DNA of 47,518 nt. Source: a bacterium. GTDB taxonomy: Bacteria; Hydrothermota; Tepidihabitantia; B3-TA06. The position numbers were made by a program, and so were the translations under genes. The stretch covers positions 1 to 47,518 of the forward strand of contig JAAYVC010000028.1 in the NCBI GenBank assembly GCA_012517375.1, written 5' to 3'. This document shows, piece by piece, positions 33,646-40,056 of this stretch; position 1 is the first letter of the stretch, and each line of letters opens with the position of its first letter. Below the pieces are notes generated by a model, which made no database searches, had not been told where the DNA came from, and was given only the letters and a program-made list of their open reading frames with translations.

Positions 33646-34010
33646 AGCACGAGGTCTGGCTCGATGAGAAGGAGGGAGTTCTTTTCGTCCGCTACGTCGG
33701 CGACATAACTGTCGAGGATTACAGCGAGGTCAGCGACCGCGTCCTCGAGTTTACTCCCGAACAGAGAATGCTGACCTTCGTTGATATGTCCCAGGCGAAG
33801 GTTGCAAAACTTGACCGCAAGAGCCGTGCGGCGATTGACAAAAGGGTTCAATCCCTTCTGCATGATAATGCGAGAGCGGCCGTCCTTATCACCTCTCCGG
33901 TGATACGCATGATGACCAAGATATTTCTCGGCACTGTAAAGCAGAAGGTCGAGACGCGAATCTTCGCAGACCAGGAAGAAGCCCTTGTTTGGCTGAAAGG
34001 AGAGAAATGA
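33642..34010 (+). CDS. STAS/SpoIIAA-like domain protein, array copy 17
   Basis: A 122-aa copy, MKHEVWLDEKEGVLFVRYVG. Features: FVDMSQAKVAKLDRKSRAAI, TSPVIRMMTKIFLG, and an ending that departs from the signature (RIFADQEEALVWLKGEK). ATG 33642 gives the ATGA overlap with copy 16; an open frame to 33624 is ignored. Its final CTGAAAGGAGAGAAATGA holds the Shine-Dalgarno and start of copy 18. Confidence 0.75.
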   Translation: MKHEVWLDEKEGVLFVRYVGDITVEDYSEVSDRVLEFTPEQRMLTFVDMSQAKVAKLDRKSRAAIDKRVQSLLHDNARAAVLITSPVIRMMTKIFLGTVKQKVETRIFADQEEALVWLKGEK

Positions 34011-34369
34011 AGCACAAGCTTTACTACGACGAAGAAAACAAGCTGGTAGTGTTGGAAGTGGAGGACGAATTCACGCTTGAAGAAGCGAAGGAAACCATGA
34101 AGCTGATGCGTGATTCCTTCGCCGACAAGGCGCCTTATTCGTTCCTGCTGGATTTGGAAAAATTATCTTCCGATCTCGACAGGGATACAAGAAGGCTGCT
34201 TCAGACCGAGGCTGGAAACGTGGGCATAGCGCGGATGGCAATGGTGGTTACGAGTCCGATGACGCGGATGACGGCGAAGATAGTTTCGTCGGTCATAGGC
34301 AAGAGAAACGAGACCGGATTCTTTAAGACAAGAGACGAAGCGCTCGCCTGGCTGAAAGGAGAGAAATGA
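34007..34369 (+). CDS. STAS/SpoIIAA-like domain protein, array copy 18
   Basis: A 120-aa copy, MKHKLYYDEENKLVVLEVED, the twin of copy 15. The central strand LLDLEKLSSDLDRDTRRLL replaces the Ser with Glu. TSPMTRMTAKIVSSV and GFFKTRDEALAWLKGEK follow. N-terminal and C-terminal thirds match copy 15 better than the middle does, which is what partial gene conversion would leave. Confidence 0.77.
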   Translation: MKHKLYYDEENKLVVLEVEDEFTLEEAKETMKLMRDSFADKAPYSFLLDLEKLSSDLDRDTRRLLQTEAGNVGIARMAMVVTSPMTRMTAKIVSSVIGKRNETGFFKTRDEALAWLKGEK

Positions 34370-34731
34370 ACTACGAGATGCGGTTTGACGAGAAGCGAGG
34401 CGTACTGTACGTCAAAACCCTTGCCATGCTCGAAAAAGCCGATGTCGACGAGATTCTGCCTAAAGTGGCGGAGTGTTTTGAAGGCAAGGAACACCGATAT
34501 ATCCTCGGCGACCTTTCTCAAAACCCTTCCGGACTCCTCTCGAAGGATGCCCGCAACGCCTTCAAGGAGAACGCCAAATATCTCGATGTCGAAAAGATAG
34601 CCATTATCGGGGCCAACCCCTCCATCCGCATGATTGCAAAGATAGCGTTGACGATAATGGGGTCGTCCAATATCGCCAAATTCTTCAAGACCGAGGATGA
34701 AGCGCTAGCCTGGCTGAAAGAAGAGAAATGA
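34366..34731 (+). CDS. STAS/SpoIIAA-like domain protein, array copy 19
   Basis: A 121-aa copy, MNYEMRFDEKRGVLYVKTLA, the twin of copy 12 (roughly four of five residues the same by eye). GDLSQNPSGLLSKDARNAF and GANPSIRMIAKIALTIMG are shared. It ends KFFKTEDEALAWLKEEK; the K-E-E-K ending weakens the embedded Shine-Dalgarno to AAAGAAG. Confidence 0.78.
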   Translation: MNYEMRFDEKRGVLYVKTLAMLEKADVDEILPKVAECFEGKEHRYILGDLSQNPSGLLSKDARNAFKENAKYLDVEKIAIIGANPSIRMIAKIALTIMGSSNIAKFFKTEDEALAWLKEEK

Positions 34732-35081
34732 ATCAGCAAGTAAACCTCGATTCAAACAAAAATCTCATTGTACAACTCACAGGAGATCTGACTCCTGAGG
34801 ATGTCGAATCTACCACTGAGAGGATGCTCGATCTGTTGAAAACAGTAAACAAGGTGCACGTTCTTATGGATGTCAGAGATCTGAAGAGAGTACCTCCCAA
34901 GGCGCGAGAGGCGATGGTGAAAAAGCCCTTGCCCGAGAGCGAAAAGATAGCAGTAGTCGGCGCAAGCGCAATGGTCAAAGTCATGGGAACTCTGGTATTG
35001 AAAGTAATGCCCAATGTAAAGGCGTCTCGGTTTTTTGAAAACGAAGCGGATGCTCTGATTTGGCTTAATGAAGAGGAATAG
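34728..35081 (+). CDS. STAS/SpoIIAA-like domain protein, array copy 20
   Basis: A 117-aa copy that opens a divergent subgroup (copies 20-23). MNQQVNLDSNKNLIVQLTGD, then LMDVRDLKRVPPKAREAM with a Pro-Pro before the Arg. The later basic position is Lys (ASAMVKVMGTLVLKVMP). It ends RFFENEADALIWLNEEE, so K-T is lost from the signature. Confidence 0.72.
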   Translation: MNQQVNLDSNKNLIVQLTGDLTPEDVESTTERMLDLLKTVNKVHVLMDVRDLKRVPPKAREAMVKKPLPESEKIAVVGASAMVKVMGTLVLKVMPNVKASRFFENEADALIWLNEEE

Positions 35082-35090
35082 GGGCTGGCT

Positions 35091-35450
35091 GTGAACCACG
35101 AACTGACATTCGAGCCGCCGAACCTTCTGGTCATGAGGCTTAAGGGCGAATGGAAGCCGGAAGACGTTCTTTATTTGAACGACAGAGCGATGGAGCTTGC
35201 AGGCGATTTGAGAGAGGTTACGTTTTTACTGGACGGCACGGAACTGGAATCTATTCCGCCTAAAACAAGAGAGTATCTCGTAAAATACCGTACGCCTTTC
35301 ACCTATCTTAAGATGGCTCTTTTAACAAAACATGCCAGGATGAAGGTGCTGGGTATGCTCATCCTCAAGATGCTGCCTGCTATAAAGAAGTCGAGATACT
35401 TTGAAGACGAAGCCCAGGCGCGCGCGTGGCTTGGCGAAGTAAAAGAATAA
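35091..35450 (+). CDS. STAS/SpoIIAA-like domain protein, array copy 21
   Basis: A 119-aa copy with a GTG start, NHELTFEPPNLLVMRLKGEW. LLDGTELESIPPKTREYL carries the Asp and Arg. The later helix reads HARMKVLGMLILKMLP, with Lys for Arg. It ends RYFEDEAQARAWLGEVKE. Shares much with copy 22, including P-F-T-Y-L-K-M-A. Confidence 0.72.
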   Translation: MNHELTFEPPNLLVMRLKGEWKPEDVLYLNDRAMELAGDLREVTFLLDGTELESIPPKTREYLVKYRTPFTYLKMALLTKHARMKVLGMLILKMLPAIKKSRYFEDEAQARAWLGEVKE

Positions 35451-35462
35451 AAGGAGCGAACC

Positions 35463-35816
35463 GTGAAACAGGAGATGTCATTCGAGAAGCCTAATCTTCT
35501 CATTATGAGGGTGCGCGGCAAGTGGACTAGGGATGAGTTGTTCGAGATGAACGAACTTGCGATGAAGCTAGTCGGCGATCTTAGAGAAATCAATTATCTT
35601 GCAGACGTCTCCGAGCTCGCCGAAGTCCCGCCTGAAACAAGGGAGGCGCTCATCAAACACAGGATGCCGTTTACATACCTCAAGATGGCTTTCTTTGGAG
35701 CGTCGAAAAGACTCAAGGTCCTCGGCGGCTTGATACTCAAGATGCTGCCGACCGTGAAGAAATCCAAGTTCTTCGATACGGAGGAGCAGGCCCGGGCGTG
35801 GCTCCTAAATGAATAA
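35463..35816 (+). CDS. STAS/SpoIIAA-like domain protein, array copy 22
   Basis: A 117-aa copy with a GTG start 6 nt after AAGGAG (KQEMSFEKPNLLIMRVRGKW). LADVSELAEVPPETREAL, MPFTYLKMAFFGASKRLK and LGGLILKMLPTVKKSKFF mark it as the sister of copy 21. The signature is KFFDTEEQARAWLLNE. Confidence 0.72.
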   Translation: MKQEMSFEKPNLLIMRVRGKWTRDELFEMNELAMKLVGDLREINYLADVSELAEVPPETREALIKHRMPFTYLKMAFFGASKRLKVLGGLILKMLPTVKKSKFFDTEEQARAWLLNE

Positions 35817-35828
35817 CAGGAGTAGATC

Positions 35829-36179
35829 ATGAAAGAGATAATCACCTTTGAACCTCCCGATACCTTAGTTATATACTTACGCGTCAAACCGCCTGCTGAA
35901 GATATAAAAGATATGTTCGTAAAATGGGCTGAGTACATAAAACCCGAACAGAAGTGTAAAGTGATGGTAGACGCCTCAACCCTCGAAGATCTCCTGCCCA
36001 AGACTCGTGAAGCCTTGCGTGATGGAGGTGCCAAATTCCGTATTTCCAGATTGGCGGTTTTCGGCGCTTCAACAAAGATGCGCGTTATGGGCGGGTTAAT
36101 AATCAAGATGCTGCCGTTTGTCGATCATTCGACGTTCGTGAAAACCGAAGAAGAAGCCCGCGAATGGCTGGCTAAATAA
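35829..36179 (+). CDS. STAS/SpoIIAA-like domain protein, array copy 23
   Basis: A 116-aa copy, MKEIITFEPPDTLVIYLRVK, the last before the RsbR-like gene. MVDASTLEDLLPKTREAL and FGASTKMRVMGGLIIKMLP keep both basic residues. It ends TFVKTEEEAREWLAK. Start has AGGAG upstream with 11 nt to the next base set; the 22-nt gap to the RsbR-like gene holds GAAAGGAA. Confidence 0.72.
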   Translation: MKEIITFEPPDTLVIYLRVKPPAEDIKDMFVKWAEYIKPEQKCKVMVDASTLEDLLPKTREALRDGGAKFRISRLAVFGASTKMRVMGGLIIKMLPFVDHSTFVKTEEEAREWLAK

Positions 36180-36201
36180 AAATTAGAAAGGAATAGCTGA
36201 A

Positions 36202-36855
36202 ATGAGCCCGGGGAAAAAAATAGAGATACAAGCCGAAAGGGTCGAACGGATGATTGGAGTTCTTGCCGCCCTCACGACTGGCGACTACGAAGTGGCATTC
36301 GATGTAGACGAAAAAGCCGAGGATGAATTCACTCAGGTAGAGTACTCGATTAATTTCCTTATAGAGCAGCTTGCATACGAGCGAGGCGAAAACGAGCAAA
36401 AGCAGCAGGCTCTCGAAGAGCAGCTTGGTCTTGTTAAACAGCAGCAGCTTGCGATACTCGAGCTTTCCACGCCCAACATCAAGGTGTGGGATGGCGTGCT
36501 GGTTATTCCCATCATAGGCACGCTCGATACGAGGCGCTCCCAGCGCCTTACGGAAGAGCTGTTGACAAAACTCGGAACGACCCAGTCAAGGGTGGCGATA
36601 ATAGACATCACGGGCGTACCCACCGTGGATTCAGCCGTAGCCAACCACATTCTTAAAACGGTCTCGGCGGTAGAACTCCTGGGCGCCAAGTGCGTTATAA
36701 CAGGCATTCGTCCCGAAGTTGCGCAGACCATCGTTCACCTGGGCGTCGATCTTTCATCGGTGGAAACACTGTCCAATCTCGCTGAAGGCTTGAAATGGAC
36801 GCTTGCTCATCTCAACCTGGAAATAAAAAACAAAAGCGCCAGGGATTCGAGATAA
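36202..36855 (+). CDS. RsbR-type stressosome STAS protein
   Basis: The 217-aa product has an N-terminal HAMP-like/coiled-coil segment (ERVERMIGVLAALTTGDYEV, then an E/Q-rich helix to about 90) and a full STAS domain. AILELSTPNIKVWDGVLVIP and IIGTLDTRRSQRLTEELL open it. The two kinase-target positions of RsbR are conserved in type: Ser in GVPTVDSAVANHIL and Thr in GIRPEVAQTIVHLGVD. In Bacillus, RsbR and RsbS form stressosomes that sequester RsbT. No RsbS or RsbT gene is in the window. It follows copy 23 and shares its transcript. Confidence 0.85.
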   Translation: MSPGKKIEIQAERVERMIGVLAALTTGDYEVAFDVDEKAEDEFTQVEYSINFLIEQLAYERGENEQKQQALEEQLGLVKQQQLAILELSTPNIKVWDGVLVIPIIGTLDTRRSQRLTEELLTKLGTTQSRVAIIDITGVPTVDSAVANHILKTVSAVELLGAKCVITGIRPEVAQTIVHLGVDLSSVETLSNLAEGLKWTLAHLNLEIKNKSARDSR

Positions 36856-36884
36856 CCGTACCAGTGGAGGATGGTCGCATTCCA

Positions 36885-36902
36885 GTCTCTTTTTATAGAG
36901 AC
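36885..36902 (+). terminator. Weak terminator-like hairpin after the RsbR-like gene
   Basis: GTCTCT (36885-36890) and AGAGAC (36897-36902) pair around TTTTAT. The following GTGTAAGTTGTTTATTGTTT is T-rich but not a clean run. It may end the array transcript before the next promoter. Confidence 0.4.
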
Positions 36903-36977
36903 GTGTAAGTTGTTTATTGTTTAAATAAAGCTATACGCTTATGGATAAGTTTATCTTAGCTTTTATAATACGAAGGG

Positions 36978-37005
36978 TTGTAATCAGAAAAAAAATAGCT
37001 ATAAT
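36978..37005 (+). promoter_or_regulatory. Promoter for orphan copy 24
   Basis: TTGTAA at 36978-36983, a 16-nt spacer and a perfect TATAAT at 37000-37005 in an AT-rich stretch. A second TATAAT at 36964-36969 lacks a good -35. The gene starts at 37042 with AAAGGAG. Confidence 0.55.
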
Positions 37006-37041
37006 AACTATTGGATAAACGGATTTCTAAAGGAGAGCGTA

Positions 37042-37407
37042 ATGATTCCTAAAACCTGGTTTGACGAAGAGAACAAGGTCTTAAGGATCAGGTTTTTTGA
37101 ACAATGGACTGAGGATGATATCCCTGAGTTCTTTTCTCTAATAAATCGCTTGCTTGAAGGCAGGAAGAAGCGATACGTTCTGGTCGACTTGTCTGACGCG
37201 GCGCCGCAGCATTACAGCAAGGAATTCAGAAGGGTTTTTGCCGAAAATATGGGCTTGCTTAGTTTTCAAAAAGCGGCCGTTCTCGGCGCGAACCCTGCGC
37301 TTAGAATAATGGCAGGAGTGCTCCTTAATATAATGAAAGGAATTAAGATATTCGAGATCCGTTACTTCAGTAATACATTCGACGCCCTTGAATGGCTTAA
37401 AAAATAA
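37042..37407 (+). CDS. STAS/SpoIIAA-like domain protein, orphan copy 24
   Basis: A 121-aa copy with its own promoter, MIPKTWFDEENKVLRIRFFE, most like copy 14. VDLSDAAPQHYSKEFRRVF keeps the Asp and Arg. The later motif is GANPALRIMAGVLLNIM, and the ending RYFSNTFDALEWLKK has lost the acidic run of the signature. Separate control suggests a role distinct from the co-transcribed copies. Confidence 0.75.
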   Translation: MIPKTWFDEENKVLRIRFFEQWTEDDIPEFFSLINRLLEGRKKRYVLVDLSDAAPQHYSKEFRRVFAENMGLLSFQKAAVLGANPALRIMAGVLLNIMKGIKIFEIRYFSNTFDALEWLKK

Positions 37408-37437
37408 TCTCCTTTAATTCTTAAGACCCGCCCGTTG

Positions 37438-37465
37438 TTGACATCGTAGTATTACGGAGTATATT
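37438..37465 (+). promoter_or_regulatory. Promoter for orphan copy 25
   Basis: TTGACA at 37438-37443, a 16-nt spacer and TATATT (5/6) at 37460-37465. A leader of about 50 nt precedes the ATG at 37525 and contains a small GACC/GGTC hairpin. Confidence 0.7.
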
Positions 37466-37524
37466 ATTATATAGTATGGACCGTAGGGTCATTGGTTAAT
37501 CGTTAATCTTCTCTGGAGTCAGGC

Positions 37525-37914
37525 ATGAAACATGAAGTATGGTTCGATAAGGAACACAATGTCCTGCGGGAGAAGTTTCTAGGAGGATTCACCGAGGAAG
37601 ATGTTCCCGAGTATCTTTCCCGGATGAGAGCGGTATACAACAAAAGCGGCGACCAGTGCCGCGTTATTGTCGATTTGTCCCAGGCTTCACAGCCTTTCTA
37701 CAACAAAAGAACGCGCGAGCTCTTGATACAAGGCTCGGCAAAGCAGAGATACGTTGAGGAAAGAGTCGCGATGGTCAACGCCAAGCCCGACATAAGGATG
37801 CTCATAAAGGTTCTTGTCGCCGGAATGAAGCACAAGGGAAAGGATATAGAGGCGCGGTTCTTCGACTCCGAGGATGAGGCGCTCAACTGGTTAAATAATA
37901 ATAACGGACACTAA
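37525..37914 (+). CDS. STAS/SpoIIAA-like domain protein, orphan copy 25
   Basis: A 129-aa copy, the last in the region, MKHEVWFDKEHNVLREKFLG. It has a longer central segment (YNKSGDQCRVIVDLSQASQP), TRELLIQGSAKQRYVEERVA, AKPDIRMLIKVLVAGM and RFFDSEDEALNWLNNNNGH, so the tail differs from W-L-K. GGAG is 8-9 nt upstream. A convergent hairpin follows at 37915. Confidence 0.75.
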   Translation: MKHEVWFDKEHNVLREKFLGGFTEEDVPEYLSRMRAVYNKSGDQCRVIVDLSQASQPFYNKRTRELLIQGSAKQRYVEERVAMVNAKPDIRMLIKVLVAGMKHKGKDIEARFFDSEDEALNWLNNNNGH

Positions 37915-37955
37915 ACACCCGCAAAACGAATCTCCGCTGCAGCGGGAGAGGGTGT
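37915..37955. terminator. Nested hairpin between convergent genes
   Basis: Outer arms ACACCC (37915-37920) and GGGTGT (37950-37955) enclose TCTCCGCTG (37931-37939) and CAGCGGGAGA (37940-37949), which pair with one bulged G. It lies between the last array gene and the convergent gene ending at 37963, so a shared terminator is plausible although T-runs are short. Confidence 0.5.
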
Positions 37956-37962
37956 ATTCTAG

Positions 37963-38535
37963 CTACTTTTCGCCCTGTAGAAGAAGTTCCTTGCCGATGT
38001 TGCGGAAGCCTGTCACTACGTATTCAAAAGCCGAAACCGATTTCTTGAACGCTTCGCTCGACTGAGCCGAGAGCGAGATAACCGCCACGTTCGTCCCTAT
38101 CATAATGTATGCCGTGCGTTCGTAGTTCGGGTACGAGCTTTGTGCAGGCGCAAAGCCCCGCACTATCGCAATTAAACTGTCAGCGGTCATAAGGTTCTTC
38201 TCTTCGGTAATCGATACGCCGGGAAAGTCCTTCTTGAGCTTTTCGATATCGCCTGTAAGCCAGGCGTTTACGGATTTTCCCTCAAGAGGGAAAGCGTTTG
38301 CGTAAATTATCACGTCGGTGGTTGCAAGCTCGGTTCCCGCAGGATACATGACCGCGCGCGCGCCTATTGCCGTTGCAAGCTCGGTGTCGAATATCCATTC
38401 CTTGGGCGCGCCGAGCGCGAACGAGAAGCCGGGACCGAAGATGATTCCGCCCGCGCCCTCGCGTTCGTCCTTGTTCTGGGCAGAGACCAACGCGAAAGCG
38501 CCCGCTAAAGCGATTAACGCCAGCAATCTTTTCAT
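37963..38535 (-). CDS. Secreted hypothetical protein
   Basis: The 190-aa product has a signal peptide (LLALIALAGAFALVSAQ). The mature part is beta-rich with Gly-Pro-Gly and a central FALGAPKEWIFDTELATAIG. It is not recognised; PsbP/DUF-type small periplasmic proteins look broadly similar but no motif decides. The ATG at 38535 lies 5 nt from a TAGCAT -10 box and has no Shine-Dalgarno, so a leaderless message is likely. Confidence 0.6.
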   Translation of the reverse strand: MKRLLALIALAGAFALVSAQNKDEREGAGGIIFGPGFSFALGAPKEWIFDTELATAIGARAVMYPAGTELATTDVIIYANAFPLEGKSVNAWLTGDIEKLKKDFPGVSITEEKNLMTADSLIAIVRGFAPAQSSYPNYERTAYIMIGTNVAVISLSAQSSEAFKKSVSAFEYVVTGFRNIGKELLLQGEK

Positions 38536-38540
38536 GGGTT

Positions 38541-38568
38541 ATGCTATGCCTGGGTCGCGCAAAGTCAA
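38541..38568 (-). promoter_or_regulatory. Promoter for secreted protein gene (minus strand)
   Basis: TTGACT (38568-38563), a 16-nt spacer and TAGCAT (38546-38541), the same boxes and spacing as the promoter at 22912. The start codon follows the -10 by 5 nt. Confidence 0.6.
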
Positions 38569-38618
38569 TAGCTGCATGGGCGGCCGTGGCGTTTTCGGGA
38601 TGGAGCCTTGATTAATAC

Positions 38619-38765
38619 GATTGCTTCGTCCTCCCGAGGAGGCCTCGCAATGACGTTTTTTGATTTTGGGTAGTCATTGCGAGTTAGTCCCGGAGGGGCG
38701 TAGGCTGAACTAGCGCCGGAGGCGTATGAGTTCAGCAAGCCGCCTCTGGCGGCACGAAGCTAATC
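38619..38765. repeat. Palindromic dispersed repeat, copy A
   Basis: CTCGCAATGAC (38644-38654) and GTCATTGCGAG (38673-38683) are perfect 11-bp inverted arms with an 18-nt loop. Outside them GATTGCTTCG (from about 38619) and CGAAGCTAATC (from about 38757) are also inverted to each other. GTCATTGCGAG recurs at 39810. No gene lies between 38536 and 38841. Confidence 0.6.
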
Positions 38766-38806
38766 GCCTAAATCTATTGCAAGTCGCATTTAACCATAAC
38801 TAAGGA

Positions 38807-38835
38807 TTGACAAAAGGGGGGAGGAGGGATAAGAT
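38807..38835 (+). promoter_or_regulatory. Possible promoter for orphan gene at 38842
   Basis: TTGACA at 38807-38812, a 17-nt spacer and TAAGAT (4/6) at 38830-38835, 6 nt before the ATG. A purine-rich GGGGGAGGAGGG (38816-38828) falls inside the spacer and sits too far from the ATG to be an ideal ribosome-binding site. Confidence 0.45.
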
Positions 38836-38841
38836 ATAGGC

Positions 38842-39735
38842 ATGGCTCGAAAAGGAAAAAAGGGGCTTCCAATCTGGGCACAGATAATTCTACCTCTGTT
38901 TACCGCGATTTTAGGGGTTGTGATTGGATGGTTGTTGGATATACCAACGAAAACTTTTCAAAAAAGGATTCAACAAGCAAATAACGATATGCAGAGGGCA
39001 CAACTCATTATGGAAATAATAGACAAATCTGATTCACAATACTATCCCTTCCTCGATTCTCTTATTATGAAAATTGATGACACAGACACAAAAGTTGCAT
39101 TGACTAGGTTTGTCGAAACCAGAAAAGAATTACCCACTCAAGTCAGGGAAAAAATTGAAACAAGTTCACAAAACAAAAAAAATGAAAAGTCACAAATTAT
39201 ACAAGCTGATACTGTAAAGAAGGGAATACAAAAACCTTTCGACTCGACGTGTGCAATAGTATATTTAAAGGGGGATTTGATTGCTAAAAAAAGTGCTGAT
39301 AGTATTCAGTACTGTCTTTTAAATTGTAAAAGGGTCAGCCGTTACCGACACCATCCATTCAAGTATTACCCAATAAAGGATCTTGATACAATCTGGTTTG
39401 ATGATTACCCCCTTCTTGCAAAAAATGCCTCTACTATAAAAAAGGAGATTCAAGTTTTCTACTGGTTTCCAGAGGATTCCTTTTTCTCGTGGTTTCCTTA
39501 TTTTTATTTAAAGGAAAGCAGATTTGGAGCAAAATACAAAGAAGATCGCAACGGTTTAATAGTCAACGATGGATTAGGTGGTTACAAATGTCTCGGAGAT
39601 TCTATTCTTTCGGATATTCAGGTTCCGTTAAGAGATCCTTGTGCAGAATCTCTTGGTAACTGTGCAATAATCATTCCACCATCCTCTTATACAGAGGCAG
39701 TTCGCGAAAGTCTTTTTTGGGAGAGGAACCGTTAA
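38842..39735 (+). CDS. AT-rich orphan membrane-anchored hypothetical protein
   Basis: The 297-aa product has one N-terminal membrane helix (LPIWAQIILPLFTAILGVVI) and a hydrophilic, Lys-rich remainder with a mixed alpha/beta look. It is not recognised. Codon use is more AT-rich than in the neighbours, and it lies alone between repeats, so recent transfer is likely. A defence-type effector is one possibility, unsupported by any motif. Confidence 0.55.
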   Translation: MARKGKKGLPIWAQIILPLFTAILGVVIGWLLDIPTKTFQKRIQQANNDMQRAQLIMEIIDKSDSQYYPFLDSLIMKIDDTDTKVALTRFVETRKELPTQVREKIETSSQNKKNEKSQIIQADTVKKGIQKPFDSTCAIVYLKGDLIAKKSADSIQYCLLNCKRVSRYRHHPFKYYPIKDLDTIWFDDYPLLAKNASTIKKEIQVFYWFPEDSFFSWFPYFYLKESRFGAKYKEDRNGLIVNDGLGGYKCLGDSILSDIQVPLRDPCAESLGNCAIIIPPSSYTEAVRESLFWERNR

Positions 39736-39756
39736 AGGCCTTCACCGCCCCCTCTA

Positions 39757-39773
39757 ACGCTCCTCTGGAGCGT
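39757..39773. repeat. Perfect hairpin after orphan gene
   Basis: ACGCTCC (39757-39763) and GGAGCGT (39767-39773) pair around TCT. Located 22 nt past the orphan gene stop; it could act as a terminator but has no T-run. Confidence 0.4.
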
Positions 39774-39809
39774 ACCCCTCACATCAAGGAGGGGGACCCC
39801 ACAGCATTC

Positions 39810-40023
39810 GTCATTGCGAGGAGTAACGCCGGAGGCGTTAGGACGTGGCTCCGAAGGGTGAGCGCAGAGAACCATCTCCCGGCAGAAAGTCAAAAAACAC
39901 GGGTGATTGCCACATGTTCAGAAATAGTGCCAGGAGATCGCCACGGTCGCAGCTGCGGAAGCTCAGCCACCGCAGGTGGGTAGCTTCCGCCCATGCGGCT
40001 TCCAGCCGCTCCCTCGCGATGAC
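39810..40023. repeat. Palindrome-ended dispersed repeat, copy B
   Basis: GTCATTGCGAG (39810-39820) and CTCGCGATGAC (40013-40023) are inverted ends with one mismatch, giving a 214-bp unit. The interior holds smaller hairpins and a GCGGCTTCCAGCCGCT element that recurs at about 40384. Weak open frames here are repeat-derived. Confidence 0.5.
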
Positions 40024-40056
40024 TAAGAAAGAAAGTGGTGGCTAAAAGATAAGGCA

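Noticed and set aside
27256-37914. Array as a CRISPR or short-repeat locus
   Set aside because: Repetition is at the protein level over 350-390 bp units with coding bias; there are no short identical repeats with unique spacers.
39717-40045. Two small plus-strand open frames (88 and 66 codons)
   Set aside because: They consist of the palindromic repeat and lack ribosome-binding sites and any protein-like composition.
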